Source: Ralstonia insidiosa
GTDB taxonomy: Bacteria; Pseudomonadota; Gammaproteobacteria; Burkholderiales; Burkholderiaceae
Direction of reading: 5' to 3'
DNA length: 64,000 nt
Assembly (NCBI RefSeq): GCF_008801405.1
Contig: NZ_VZPV01000001.1
Location: 1,178,001-1,242,000, forward strand
This document shows, piece after piece, positions 7,908 through 16,922 of the stretch. The translations under genes were made by a program, and so were the position numbers. Numbering within the stretch: position 1 is the first letter of the stretch; each line of letters begins with the position of its first letter. The notes under the pieces were generated by a model that had not been told where the DNA came from, ran no database searches, and saw only the letters and a list, made by a program, of their open reading frames with translations.

Positions 7908-8894
7908 ATGAACGTTTCCAACATGCTGCATGCGGTTTCGGACTGGGCAATCCGGTCACGAGCCTTCAATGTCACGCAATCGGTTGCGCACCATCGCACC
8001 GAGCGCGATGCACTGTCGCACTGGAAGCTCGATATCTGGCACAAGAGCGTGCCGTTCCTGTTCGAGGGCGGCCTGGCCGAGCCTGCGCATCAACTGTTTC
8101 CCAAGCATCTGGCACACGCCGACTGGGTGGATGATCTCCACCACCATCTGAGCCAGTTGGTAGGCGTGCGCCGTGAGCATTGCCAGATCGACATTCGTGC
8201 GGTGACGGGGCTGGCGCAGTCGCCGTGCTCGGTGCACTCGTTCCCGAGCATGCTGGTGTTTGCGCATCAGCATTGCCGCCGCATTCCGCACAGCACTGAT
8301 GCGGACTTTGCCGCCAACCAGCGCCACGTGTTCCGCTATGCGGATCAGACCAACGTGTTCCGCGCCTATGACTTTGCGGGCGCCGAACTCTTCTTCATGA
8401 ATGAATGGGGCGCGCACCATTTTGCTGCGCTGGCGCTGCAGGCACGCACGCAGAATCGCGTGTTGCTGGTGGATGCCGAGGTACGCCATGCGCGCTCTGC
8501 GCTGGGGCTGCGTCGGCTGCTGGATGGCTTCCACGTGATTGCCGCGCGCCGTCAGGGGCAGCAGCGTTATGGCACGCGCTTGTCGGAAGCGCTCGCCAGT
8601 CACCAGGTGCCGCATCGCTGGATGCACGGCCGCCGCGAGACCGAGGGCTTCGAACTGTGCTTCCTGCCCAAGTCCGACCGCTTTGCCAACTGCGTGGGTG
8701 AGCAGCTCGTGCGTGACGGCTGGTTTGACTACGGCACTTGGCTGGCCAACTTGCATGACGCCACGGAAGTGGGCGCGCCAGCCCAGCGTGCCGAGGCCGC
8801 CCGCAAGGCCCGCCCGAACTGGAAGCGTGTGCCCGTGCCGAGCCTGGGCGTGCAGACGGGCTTCGGGCCAGGTTTCGCGCACACGCGCCTGTAA
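7908..8894 (+). CDS. Hypothetical protein, 328 aa
   Basis: I do not recognise a family. The start is well supported by GGGGGTG before the ATG. The protein is soluble, has no signal peptide, and is unusually rich in His, Trp and Arg; His clusters occur at about residues 80-85 (LHHHL) and 165-167 (GAHHFA). It ends in a basic, Gly/Pro-rich tail. Codon use is like the neighbours, so it is a real gene and not recent foreign DNA. It stands alone, with terminators on both sides. Confidence 0.7.
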   Translation: MNVSNMLHAVSDWAIRSRAFNVTQSVAHHRTERDALSHWKLDIWHKSVPFLFEGGLAEPAHQLFPKHLAHADWVDDLHHHLSQLVGVRREHCQIDIRAVTGLAQSPCSVHSFPSMLVFAHQHCRRIPHSTDADFAANQRHVFRYADQTNVFRAYDFAGAELFFMNEWGAHHFAALALQARTQNRVLLVDAEVRHARSALGLRRLLDGFHVIAARRQGQQRYGTRLSEALASHQVPHRWMHGRRETEGFELCFLPKSDRFANCVGEQLVRDGWFDYGTWLANLHDATEVGAPAQRAEAARKARPNWKRVPVPSLGVQTGFGPGFAHTRL

Positions 8895-8900
8895 TACGAA

Positions 8901-8934
8901 GGCGGTAGGGTGGCGGGCGGTTTTCCCTGCCGCC
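8901..8934 (+). terminator. Terminator-like hairpin
   Basis: GGCGGTAGGG and CCCTGCCGCC form a 10-bp stem with one T-G wobble and a 14-base loop, 6 bases after the stop of the hypothetical gene. There is no T-run, so an intrinsic terminator is possible but not certain. Confidence 0.4.
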
Positions 8935-8982
8935 TCCCTCCACCCGACGGATTGCCGAATCGGGCGGCCGGTGTCAGAATTC

Positions 8983-8995
8983 GCAACTTAGTTGC
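8983..8995. promoter_or_regulatory. 13-base palindrome GCAAC-TTA-GTTGC
   Basis: Perfect 5-bp arms around a 3-base centre, 53 bases before the GTG start of the DUF2946-like gene that leads the TonB receptor. Could be an operator for the receptor unit; no regulator is assigned. Confidence 0.3.
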
Positions 8996-9048
8996 ATTGG
9001 GCGCTCAGTCACCGGAAAGATTGCGCGCCTGCATCTGCTCCTCAAACC

Positions 9049-9414
9049 GTGCGCGCTTTCCGCTCCTCCTTCTCGCATTTGCGCTGGCTGGCTTGCCTGC
9101 TGGCCGTGCTGCTGCTGTTTGGTCAGCAGGGCGCGCTGCGGCATGCGCTGTCGCATTGGAGCGAAGGGACTTCGGCTGAGCTGAGCGTCGCGGCCACACC
9201 TGCCGGCACCGAACGCGGCAGTCAGCCCGCGCAGGAGCACGCTGCCTGCTTGCAGTGCGCGGCCTTTGCTGCGCTCGCGGCTGCGCTGCCGATGCTGCTG
9301 GTACTGCGTTTGCGCAGCACGCGGCGCTGGCACTTTCCTCATATCGGCTTTCGCGCCGCGGCGCCGGTCTTTCCGGTCGCCGTCTGTTCGCGCGATCCAC
9401 CGTTCTGCCTTTGA
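9049..9414 (+). CDS. Small membrane protein, DUF2946-like
   Basis: About 121 aa. A hydrophobic segment WLACLLAVLLLFGQQGALRH near the N-terminus, then a short periplasmic stretch with EHAACLQCAAFAALAAALP, resembling the H-x(2-3)-C-x2-C pattern and second hydrophobic helix of DUF2946 proteins found beside TonB receptors and metal uptake genes. The Cys pair and His could bind metal. The frame opens with TTG at 8992; the in-frame GTG at 9049, beginning a basic signal-like stretch, seems the likelier start, though neither has a strong ribosome site. The TonB receptor begins 78 bp after its stop, so the two are probably co-transcribed. Family assignment is tentative. Confidence 0.5.
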   Translation: MRAFRSSFSHLRWLACLLAVLLLFGQQGALRHALSHWSEGTSAELSVAATPAGTERGSQPAQEHAACLQCAAFAALAAALPMLLVLRLRSTRRWHFPHIGFRAAAPVFPVAVCSRDPPFCL

Positions 9415-9492
9415 TTTTCGACTTGCCTGTCGGCTCGCGTCTTGATGCACGAGCCGCCGTTTGACGCATTTGTTCGATTCAAAGGTCTTTCC

Positions 9493-11697
9493 ATGATTCC
9501 GTTCCAGCCTGCCAAGCTGGTGGTGGCGCTTGCTGCCGTGCTGCCATCCTTCGCCTCCGTCTCCGCTCTGGCGCAAGAAGCCACGACACAAACGGCTCCG
9601 GCCGAGAGCCCCACCACCAATGCCGCGCCTGCCACGTCAGCGGCACCTGCCACCAACGTGCGCGATCTCAGCGAAACCCGCGTCACCGCCAAGCGCCTGG
9701 ATGCGGCACGCAATGCGCTGTCGCCGGACACCGGCAGCTCGGTCTACAAGTTTGATACCGACGACATCGCCCGCCTGCCGCTGGGGGACGCTACGCCGCT
9801 GAACCAGGTGCTGCTGCAAGCGCCGGGCGTGGTGCAGGATTCCTACGGCCAACTGCATGTGCGTGGGGACCACTCCAACCTGCAATACCGCATCAACGGT
9901 GTGATTGTTCCCGAGCCGATCAGCGGCTTCGGGCAGATGCTGGATACGCGGTTCGCCAACCAGATCAATGTGCTGACCGGCGCGCTGCCGGCACAGTATG
10001 GCTATCGCACGGCCGGCATTGTGGACATCACCACCAAGGGCGCTTCCACCGATGAGAACGGCGAGCCCAAGGCCTTCGGCGGCGAGATCGGCACGGTGCT
10101 CGGCAGCAACGCCACGCACGAGGTCAACGCGCAGATCCAGGGCACGAAAGACCGCTTCAGCTATTACTTGAGCGGCGTGTTTGCCGAGAACAACCTCGGC
10201 ATCGAGAACCCCACGGGCAACCGCAACGCCACGCACGACCACACCACGCAGAACAAGTCGTTCGGCATGCTCTCGTACCTGCTCGACAACGACAGCCGCG
10301 TGAGCTTCATGTTCGGCTCGTCCAACGGCCGCTTCCAGATTCCGACGCGCCCCGGGCTGACGCCGCAGTTCACGCTGGACGGTGCAGTGCCGCCGGCATC
10401 GGAGGCGCTCAACGCCAATCAGCGCGAGAAGACCGATTTCCAGATCCTGACGTATCAGCAGAAGGTGTCGCCCAAGCTGGACTACCAGGTGTCGGTGTTC
10501 CGCCGCTCCAGCCGGATCGACTACACGCCCGATCCGATCGGGGATCTCGTCTACAACGGCGTGGCGGCCGACCTCACGCGTCGCAATGAAGCCTACGGCC
10601 TGCAGGGCGACGCCAGCTACAAGCTCAATGACAAGCACACGCTGCGTGCCGGTGTGTTCGTGCAGCGCGAGCGCTTCGGAACGGACAACACTTCCCGCGT
10701 GTTCCCGGCCGACAGCACCGGCGCACAGACCAGCGGCACGCCGCTCACCATCGTCGACAACCACAGCGGCACCGGCACGACGATGGGCGTCTACCTGCAG
10801 GACGAGTGGAAGCCGACCGACAAGCTCACCGTCAACTACGGTGCGCGCTATGACCACGTCAACACCATCGTCAGCGAGCAGCAGTTGAGCCCGCGCCTGG
10901 GCCTGACCTATGACCTGACGCCGCGCACCCGCGTGCATGCCGGTTACGCGCGCTACTTCACGCCGCCGCCGACCGAGAAGTTTGACAGCACCTCGGTGGC
11001 GAGCTTCCTCGGCACGACCAATGCGCTGCCGTCGGATGCCAACACGGCGGTCAAGTCGGAGCGTTCGAACTACTTTGACCTGGGGGTCTCGCACCAGCTG
11101 ACGCCGCACCTCACGGTGGGCCTGGATGCGTACTACCGCGACGTGCGCCACCTGCAGGATGAAGGCCAGTTCGGCAATGCGTTGCTGTATTCGGCGTTCA
11201 ACTACGAGCGTGGCCGCATCTACGGTCTGGAAGGCAGCGCCAACTATCGCAACGGCAACCTGGGTGCGTATGTGAACGTGGCGGTATCGCGCGCGCAGGG
11301 TAAGGGCATCGAGACGGGGCAGTTCAACTTTGGTGCGGATGAGCTGGCCTACATCAACAGCCACTGGGTCAACCTGGACCACGACCAGCGCCTGACCGCG
11401 TCGGCCGGTGTGTCATACCTGTATTCGAGCACAACCTACACCAGCGATGTACTGTTCGGTACGGGCCTGCGCAGCGGCTTTGCCAACACCAACCACCTGC
11501 CGGCCTACTGGCAGATGAATATCGGTGCCGCGCGCGACTTCAACCTGCCGATGCTCGGCAAGTTCAAGACGCGCCTGACCGTGCTGAACATCTTCGACCG
11601 CAGCTATCAGTTGCGCGACGGCACGGGCATCGGCGTGGGCGCACCGCAGTTTGCGCCGCGCCGCACGTTCCTGCTGTCCGTCAGCAAGCCGTTCTAA
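9493..11697 (+). CDS. TonB-dependent outer membrane receptor
   Basis: 734 aa. Signal peptide (LVVALAAVLPSFASVSALAQ), an Ala/Pro/Thr-rich linker, a plug domain (LNQVLLQAPGVVQDSYGQLH, then a VLTGALPAQYGYRTAGIVDI segment), and a long beta-barrel ending in Phe (SVSKPF), as outer membrane barrels require. The TonB box is probably near LSETRVTA. The ATG at 9493 with AAAGG upstream is preferred to the one at 9442. The ligand cannot be read from sequence; the DUF2946-like neighbour hints at a metal or metal chelate. Energy would come from a TonB system; the one at 58.8-61.2 kb seems dedicated to another receptor. Confidence 0.92.
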   Translation: MIPFQPAKLVVALAAVLPSFASVSALAQEATTQTAPAESPTTNAAPATSAAPATNVRDLSETRVTAKRLDAARNALSPDTGSSVYKFDTDDIARLPLGDATPLNQVLLQAPGVVQDSYGQLHVRGDHSNLQYRINGVIVPEPISGFGQMLDTRFANQINVLTGALPAQYGYRTAGIVDITTKGASTDENGEPKAFGGEIGTVLGSNATHEVNAQIQGTKDRFSYYLSGVFAENNLGIENPTGNRNATHDHTTQNKSFGMLSYLLDNDSRVSFMFGSSNGRFQIPTRPGLTPQFTLDGAVPPASEALNANQREKTDFQILTYQQKVSPKLDYQVSVFRRSSRIDYTPDPIGDLVYNGVAADLTRRNEAYGLQGDASYKLNDKHTLRAGVFVQRERFGTDNTSRVFPADSTGAQTSGTPLTIVDNHSGTGTTMGVYLQDEWKPTDKLTVNYGARYDHVNTIVSEQQLSPRLGLTYDLTPRTRVHAGYARYFTPPPTEKFDSTSVASFLGTTNALPSDANTAVKSERSNYFDLGVSHQLTPHLTVGLDAYYRDVRHLQDEGQFGNALLYSAFNYERGRIYGLEGSANYRNGNLGAYVNVAVSRAQGKGIETGQFNFGADELAYINSHWVNLDHDQRLTASAGVSYLYSSTTYTSDVLFGTGLRSGFANTNHLPAYWQMNIGAARDFNLPMLGKFKTRLTVLNIFDRSYQLRDGTGIGVGAPQFAPRRTFLLSVSKPF

Positions 11698-11701
11698 GCA
11701 A

Positions 11702-11730
11702 AAAGGGCCGGGCATCAGCGCCGGCCCTTT
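11702..11730. terminator. Bidirectional intrinsic terminator
   Basis: AAAGGGCCGG and CCGGCCCTTT form a perfect 10-bp stem with a 9-base loop, A-rich before and T-rich after, between the convergent receptor and periplasmic protein genes. Confidence 0.88.
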
Positions 11731-11735
11731 CTTCC

Positions 11736-12380
11736 TCACATCGGCGGGACCATTCCGTCCTTGCCGACCAGCACGCGCTGCGCAGTCAACGCGCCTTGCG
11801 CATCAGCACGCACGAACAGCACCACGTGCGCACCGGCGGTCAGTGCATCACGCTGCCCTGGTTCGAAGGTGACGATCGGCACCTCGGGCGGCACCACGAT
11901 GCGCTGCTCCCCATCCTTGTACTTGACTGACAACGTACGGCCCTGCGTGCCCGACACGCTCGTGACGGCGCCGGCCTGTTCGACCGTGCCGTTGGTCATG
12001 GTGCTGTTCGGGCCCAGGTCATATGGGCGATGGCCATCACCCGTGCCGCGCATGGCTTCGGGAAACACGTGCACTTCCAGCGCACGCAAGGTGCCGTCGG
12101 GTTGCTTCACGGCGGCCGTGCCGATATAGCTGCCGGCCTTGATGGCAGACGGCTCGATCGGGGCGACTTCCGTGACCGTCACTTCAGCAGGCAGGGTGAC
12201 GGTGGCTTGGTTCCCCGCCTTGTCGGTCACATCGATGGTGTTGCCGTGCGTGGCGACGATGGTCGCGCGCACACGGGTGGGCGGCGCGCTGTCGGCGGCG
12301 AAGGCGGTTTGCGTGAAGAGCGAGGCGGCGGCGATGGCCAGTGCGGCGAAGGTGCCGGCTGCGGGAGACAGGCGTGGCAT
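11736..12380 (-). CDS. Periplasmic protein with two tandem beta-rich domains (DUF5666-like)
   Basis: 214 aa with a signal peptide ending TQTAFA-ADS. The mature part is a duplication: residues about 36-110 and 138-205 share the same pattern (HGNTIDVTDKAGNQATVTLP against QGRTLSVKYKDGEQRIVVPP, then an AIKAGSYI / ALTAGAHV turn and a G-x-L-R/T-A strand before a hydrophobic end). This suggests two small OB-like barrels, as in DUF5666 proteins. No catalytic residues are evident, so a binding or structural role in the periplasm is likely. It converges on the TonB receptor but shares no operon with it. Confidence 0.7.
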   Translation of the reverse strand: MPRLSPAAGTFAALAIAAASLFTQTAFAADSAPPTRVRATIVATHGNTIDVTDKAGNQATVTLPAEVTVTEVAPIEPSAIKAGSYIGTAAVKQPDGTLRALEVHVFPEAMRGTGDGHRPYDLGPNSTMTNGTVEQAGAVTSVSGTQGRTLSVKYKDGEQRIVVPPEVPIVTFEPGQRDALTAGAHVVLFVRADAQGALTAQRVLVGKDGMVPPM

Positions 12381-12593
12381 GGCGGTTTCCAGTGGAGGAG
12401 CCCTAAGCGTGGGCGGGGATGGACGCGAGTCCGAGCGCCAGTGTAGGGCGCAGCCGGCGCATGCGCTGGCGGCACTTGATTACAAATGGTTAGCCGGCTA
12501 GCCGCGCCGCTGCCCAGGGGCGCCCTTGCCTTTGCGTGGGATGACCATGTCGATCGCGTTGAACCGAATCCCCCGTTTTGCCCAGCGCGAGTG

Positions 12594-12962
12594 CTAGGCG
12601 CGTCCGCGCCGGGTTTGCTGCCGCACGCCGAGATGCGCGAGCCAGCGGCGCAGCGTTGTCAGCAGCGACCACCTGTACGTTGGTTCGGCGGGCACGAGCA
12701 CGCGCAGTTGTGCGCCGCCCGGCCGGTCTGCGTACAGGCCCCACCAGCCGGAAGTCTCCAGCGCATACGCGTGGCCCTCCGTAAAGGTCTGGCGGATCCG
12801 GTACGCCTCGCCGGCCAGCCAGCGCGGCGGGTATTCCAACGTGATGCTGCCCGCCAGGACCACTACGACGGTGCCGGTGGGCAACCATTCGAGGCGGGAT
12901 TCACCGCGTAGTAAGGCAGGCCATTCGGTGTGGAGCGGGGTGTCGGGGGTGCTGGCAGTCAT
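12594..12962 (-). CDS. DUF2917 family protein
   Basis: 122 aa. A single compact beta-rich domain with the DUF2917 pattern: a TGTVVVVLAGSITLEYP core, then WLAGEAYRIR and an aromatic end (SGWWGLYA), followed by a basic tail. The ATG at 12962 has a good GGAGAT site; the longer frame to 13121 is rejected. Genes of this family commonly sit divergent to MocR regulators in Burkholderiaceae, as here, so it is probably the MocR target. Molecular function unknown. Confidence 0.7.
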   Translation of the reverse strand: MTASTPDTPLHTEWPALLRGESRLEWLPTGTVVVVLAGSITLEYPPRWLAGEAYRIRQTFTEGHAYALETSGWWGLYADRPGGAQLRVLVPAEPTYRWSLLTTLRRWLAHLGVRQQTRRGRA

Positions 12963-13006
12963 GTCGATCTCCTGTACATGACTGCAGACTAAGCATGCGC
13001 CCCGGG

Positions 13007-13103
13007 CCGTAACAGACACAGAAAGCGCTGCTTGCACCACAACAGCGCCTGCATTGTGCCCATCTGTTACGGTACAGTTTTGCGTTGTCTGTATCTGTTG
13101 CGG
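13007..13103. promoter_or_regulatory. MocR-type operator array (three TCTGTTACGG-like sites)
   Basis: Between the divergent DUF2917 and MocR genes: CCGTAACAGA at 13007-13016 (inverted), TCTGTTACGG at 13063-13072, and TCTGTTGCGG at 13094-13103 (one mismatch). Two direct copies plus one inverted copy match the way MocR proteins are known to bind, as dimers spanning direct and inverted repeats. Confidence 0.6.
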
Positions 13104-13156
13104 TGACGTCCCTGCCTGCATGATCTGCGGGAGACTCCCACCGTCGCCCGTCTGTC

Positions 13157-14629
13157 ATGACCGTCACCGAGTTGACCCTCCCGCCCACGCAGCCTGCGCA
13201 GCCTCTCTATCGGATGCTGGCTGATCACTACCTCGGCGCGATTCGCAGCGGGGTGCTGATGCCGGGCGAGCGTATGCCGTCGGTGCGCGCGCTCATGCGC
13301 ACGCATGGGGTGAGTCTGTCGACCGCGTTGCAGGTGTGCCGGCATCTTGAGGCCGATGGCTGGCTGGAAGCGCGCGAGCGCTCGGGTTACTTCGTGCGGC
13401 AGCCGCGCCGCGCCTTGCTTGCGCCGGTGAAGGAGCCGGAATTGGCTACGCCGGACCCCGCTGCTTACGTGGGGGTGCATGCGCGGGTGTCGGCTATCGT
13501 GGCGCGCGGCCAGCAGGCCAATGTGCGTGTCGATCTGTCAGGCGCGAGTGGGGCACCGGCGCTGTACCCGGCGGCCGCGCTCAACCGGATCACCACGCAG
13601 GTGCTGCGCCGGCATCCGTTCATGCTCACGCAGGCCGTCATGCCCAATGGGCATCCCGAATTCCAGATCGCCGTGGCGCGCCGCGCGCTCGATATGGGGA
13701 TGCAGATTGCGCCGGACGACGTGGTTGTCACGCATGGGTGCATCGAAGCGGTGAACCTCGCGTTGCGCGCAGTGGCGCAGCCAGGCGACACGGTGGCGGT
13801 GGAATCGCCCACGTACTACGGCTTGCTGCAAGTGCTGGAGAGCCTGGGCATGCGCGCCGTGGAGATTCCCACCAGCCCGCGCACCGGCATGTCGCTGGAA
13901 GCGCTGGAGATGGCGGTGCAGGCCTACGACAACATCCGCGCGGTGGTGGTGGTGCCCAATCTGCAGAACCCGCTGGGCAGCATCATGCCCGACGCGGCCA
14001 AGCGTCGCATGGTGGCCTTCTGCGAGCAGCACAATATCGCCCTGATTGAAGACGACACCTACAGCCCGCTGGCCGACAGCAACACGCCGCTCAAGGCCAT
14101 CAAGGCGTGGGACCGCACGGGCAACGTGATCTACTGCGCCTCACTGAGCAAGACGGTGGCACCCGGCCTGCGCCTGGGCTGGATGACGGCGGGGCGTTGG
14201 CAGGGGCGCGTGCAGATGCTGAAGTTTGCGCAGTCGCGGCCGAACGATTCGTTGTTGCAGGTGGTGGCCGGACGCTTTATCGCCTCGGGGGCGTATGACC
14301 GCCATATCCGCACGCTGCGTCAGACCTTGCGCGAGCAGCGCGAGCGCATGGCGGAGTCGATTGCGGAGTGTTTCCCCGCCGGCACGCGGTTGTCGGTGCC
14401 GTCGGGCGGGTTGGCGATGTGGGTGGAGTTGCCGACCAACGTTTCGTCAGTGGCCTTGTTTGATGCGGCGCTCAAGCACAGCATCCGCATTGCACCGGGG
14501 ACGATGTTCTCGAACCTGAACCGCTTCGATCATTTCTTCCGCATCTGCTTCGGGCTGGCGCCCTCGGCCAACCTGGAGACCGCGTTGGCCACGCTGGGCG
14601 AGCTGACGCGGCAACTCACCGAAGCGTAA
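13157..14629 (+). CDS. MocR family regulator (GntR HTH fused to aminotransferase-like domain)
   Basis: 490 aa. Residues about 15-85 are a GntR winged helix (GERMPSVRALMRTHGVSLSTAL). The rest is a fold-type I PLP domain with NGHPEFQ, the PLP-ring aspartate region IEDDTYSPL, and the Schiff-base lysine in CASLSKTVAPGLRLGW. Such proteins are transcription factors using PLP or a PLP adduct as effector, not free aminotransferases. It diverges from the DUF2917 gene across a region with three matching repeats, so autoregulation and control of that gene are likely. Confidence 0.92.
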   Translation: MTVTELTLPPTQPAQPLYRMLADHYLGAIRSGVLMPGERMPSVRALMRTHGVSLSTALQVCRHLEADGWLEARERSGYFVRQPRRALLAPVKEPELATPDPAAYVGVHARVSAIVARGQQANVRVDLSGASGAPALYPAAALNRITTQVLRRHPFMLTQAVMPNGHPEFQIAVARRALDMGMQIAPDDVVVTHGCIEAVNLALRAVAQPGDTVAVESPTYYGLLQVLESLGMRAVEIPTSPRTGMSLEALEMAVQAYDNIRAVVVVPNLQNPLGSIMPDAAKRRMVAFCEQHNIALIEDDTYSPLADSNTPLKAIKAWDRTGNVIYCASLSKTVAPGLRLGWMTAGRWQGRVQMLKFAQSRPNDSLLQVVAGRFIASGAYDRHIRTLRQTLREQRERMAESIAECFPAGTRLSVPSGGLAMWVELPTNVSSVALFDAALKHSIRIAPGTMFSNLNRFDHFFRICFGLAPSANLETALATLGELTRQLTEA

Positions 14630-14640
14630 GCGAGGCGCAA

Positions 14641-15282
14641 CTACCGGCACCAGGCCGGCATGGCTGCGTGCGACTCCAGACCCAGCACGCTCTGTGCGAT
14701 CTGCTGCGACCACTGCTGCACCAACTGCTGGGTCGATGCCACCACGGCATCGACACCCGCGCTGGCCGGCACCGTCAACGTGTTCTGGCAGGTGAGGGCA
14801 GTGGCGGAGCCCTGCGCCTGCGTTGCCGCATCGCGCGTCACACGCCACGTCACCAGCGCCGTCACGTTCTGGCCGGGGCGCGCATCGTAGCTGCGCATGT
14901 CAGCGGCAATGCGATAGAGCGGCACGCCCGCAGGCACCACGCCACCGCCCACATCCACCGCCGACAGCGCGCCAGCCAGATTGGCCGACAGCGCATCGCG
15001 CAGTTCCGCGCCGAAGGGTGCCGCCCAGCGTTGCTGCTCCAGCGCCTGCACTTCACTGTCAGACGTGCGCAGCACAATCTGCGGCTTGTCCAGACGGTCA
15101 GGCACGCGCACGCCAGACAGGCGGAAGGCGCGCTGGAAGCGTGCATCCGGCGCGGGGGCTTCGTTGCGCAGCGACAGCGTATGCAGCGTCGGCTCGGGCG
15201 AGGCGCACGCCGCCATCAATGCGGCAGCGGCAACGGCGCTGGCCAGTCGAAGGGAAGACGATAGCGTCGACGTTTGCATCAT
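14641..15282 (-). CDS. pqiC: PqiC-type outer membrane lipoprotein
   Basis: 213 aa. A lipoprotein signal (SAVAAAALMAACAS, lipobox Cys at about residue 26) is followed by the ABC-type transport auxiliary domain typical of PqiC (LHTLSLRNEAP start). PqiC anchors the PqiB lipid-transport tube to the outer membrane. Its ATG overlaps the end of pqiB by 4 bases, so the two are translationally coupled. Last gene of the pqi operon. Confidence 0.88.
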   Translation of the reverse strand: MMQTSTLSSSLRLASAVAAAALMAACASPEPTLHTLSLRNEAPAPDARFQRAFRLSGVRVPDRLDKPQIVLRTSDSEVQALEQQRWAAPFGAELRDALSANLAGALSAVDVGGGVVPAGVPLYRIAADMRSYDARPGQNVTALVTWRVTRDAATQAQGSATALTCQNTLTVPASAGVDAVVASTQQLVQQWSQQIAQSVLGLESHAAMPAWCR

Positions 15283-16922
15283 TGCGCATCCTTTGCCTTG
15301 CCCCGGATCAGCGCTTCGGGGTGGGTTTGCAGGTAATCGGTCAGCACGCGCACCGAGGCGGCAGCCTTGGCAACCTGATCCAGCGAGTCGCGCGCGTTGC
15401 GTTGCAGCGGCGCATCTTCAGAGAAGGTTTGCCGTGCGGTTTCCAGAGTGCGGCGCGCCTCGGCCAGCGTTTCCTTCATCTGCGGGGCCAGATCGCTGTT
15501 GACCGTCTTGGCCAGTTGCTCGGTCTGCTTGAGCGTGGCGTCCAGCGTGCCCAGCGCGCGATGCATGTCCTGGCCGATCTGCTCGAACGGCACCTTGTTG
15601 AGCTTCTTGGCGATGCCGGCGAGCTGCGCTTCGATGTCGTCGGTCGGGTTGTCGGCAGTCGGGAAGACGTAGGCGCCATCGCGATCGCGCATGCCGAAGC
15701 GCGGCGGCGTCTTCTCGCGATCGCCCGGGTCGACAAAGTCGAGTTGCACAAATTGCTGGCCGGTCAGCAAGCTGGCGTTTTTCAACTGCGCGCGCATGCC
15801 GTTCTTGATGAGCACGTCGAACTGTGTGCGCACATCCTCGACCGCGTGTTGCGGGTTGTCGTCGCGAATGTCCATGCCAAAGCGCGTCGGGTACAGCGTG
15901 GCAGTGACGGGCAGCACGAACTCATGGTGCTTCTTGCTGTAGTGGATGCCGATCGATTTGATCTCGCCGACATTGATGCCCTTGAACTCCACCGGCGCGC
16001 CCACGGTCAGCCCACGCAGGGAGCGATGGAAGTACATCACCACCGTTTGTGAAATGTGCTCCGGATCCTTGAGCGCCGTGGCTTCGTTGCGCACCAGCTG
16101 ATACTCGGTGTTGGGCGTGGCCGGCTCATGGTCGGCCTCTTCCGGCGTCTGGAAGGCAATACCGCCCAGCGCGACGGTCAGCAAGGATTGCGTATCGAGC
16201 TTCAGGCCGTTGGCGTCGAGTTTGAGGTCGATCCCGCTGGCGTTCCAGAAACGTGTGCCACGTGTGACGAACTTGTCGAACGGCGCATTCACGAAGACAT
16301 GCAGCGTCACGCCCTTGCCGTCGATATCGATGTCGTAGCTGGTGACCTGTCCTACACGCACGCGGCGGAAGTACACCGGTGAACCGATATCGAGCGAGCC
16401 GAGATCTGGCGCATGCAGCGTGAATTGCTTGCCAGGGGTGTCGGCGTAGATGGCGGGCGGCGTGTCCAGCCCCTTGAACGTGGATTTCTTGTCGTGGGAG
16501 CGCCCGCCGTCCACGCCGATATAAGCGCCTGAGAGCAGCGTGCCCAGCCCCGAGACGCTGCCGGCCGCAACACGTGGGCGTACGACCCAGAAGCGCGCGT
16601 CGGAGACAGCGAAGGCCTTGCCGTCGTGCGTGAGTTCGATCAGGGCAACGGCGCCGGAGCGATCGTCCGTCAGCCCGATGGACTTCACGACGCCAATGTC
16701 GACGCTCTTGTATTTCACGCGCGTCTTGCCCGCTTCGATGCCCTCGGCCGAACTGAACGTGACCGTGATCTGCGCACCGCGTGCCAGGATCACGCGTGCC
16801 ATGAGCGTGCCGCCCACCACGAGTGCAACGATGGGCACCAGCCAGATCAGAGAGGGCAGCCAGCGCTTGCGTTTCATGCGACGCGGCGGGGGGACGTTGT
16901 CTTTATCAATAGGGTCGGTCAT
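15279..16922 (-). CDS. pqiB: PqiB intermembrane lipid transport protein (MCE/MlaD repeats)
   Basis: 547 aa. One N-terminal membrane helix (LIWLVPIVALVVGGTLMARV), then MCE domains in series: one begins ITVTFSSAEGIEAGKTRVKY, the next at GKQFTLHAPDLGSLDIGSPV, the third at RSLRGLTVGAPVEFKGINVG, followed by a long helical tail with repeated Gln/Glu/Arg that would form the tube. This is the PqiB architecture, spanning the periplasm. It overlaps pqiC (4 bp) and the second pqiA gene (4 bp). Confidence 0.93.
   Translation of the reverse strand: MTDPIDKDNVPPPRRMKRKRWLPSLIWLVPIVALVVGGTLMARVILARGAQITVTFSSAEGIEAGKTRVKYKSVDIGVVKSIGLTDDRSGAVALIELTHDGKAFAVSDARFWVVRPRVAAGSVSGLGTLLSGAYIGVDGGRSHDKKSTFKGLDTPPAIYADTPGKQFTLHAPDLGSLDIGSPVYFRRVRVGQVTSYDIDIDGKGVTLHVFVNAPFDKFVTRGTRFWNASGIDLKLDANGLKLDTQSLLTVALGGIAFQTPEEADHEPATPNTEYQLVRNEATALKDPEHISQTVVMYFHRSLRGLTVGAPVEFKGINVGEIKSIGIHYSKKHHEFVLPVTATLYPTRFGMDIRDDNPQHAVEDVRTQFDVLIKNGMRAQLKNASLLTGQQFVQLDFVDPGDREKTPPRFGMRDRDGAYVFPTADNPTDDIEAQLAGIAKKLNKVPFEQIGQDMHRALGTLDATLKQTEQLAKTVNSDLAPQMKETLAEARRTLETARQTFSEDAPLQRNARDSLDQVAKAAASVRVLTDYLQTHPEALIRGKAKDAQ

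Noticed and set aside
9637..11382. 581-aa minus-strand open frame opposite the first TonB receptor
   Set aside because: Complementary-strand artefact of a high-G+C gene; composition is abnormal for a protein.
12486..12911. Plus-strand frame over the DUF2917 gene
   Set aside because: The minus-strand gene has a ribosome site and a domain pattern; the plus frame has neither.
14823..16052. 409-aa plus-strand frame across pqiB/pqiC
   Set aside because: Antisense of the recognised pqi genes.
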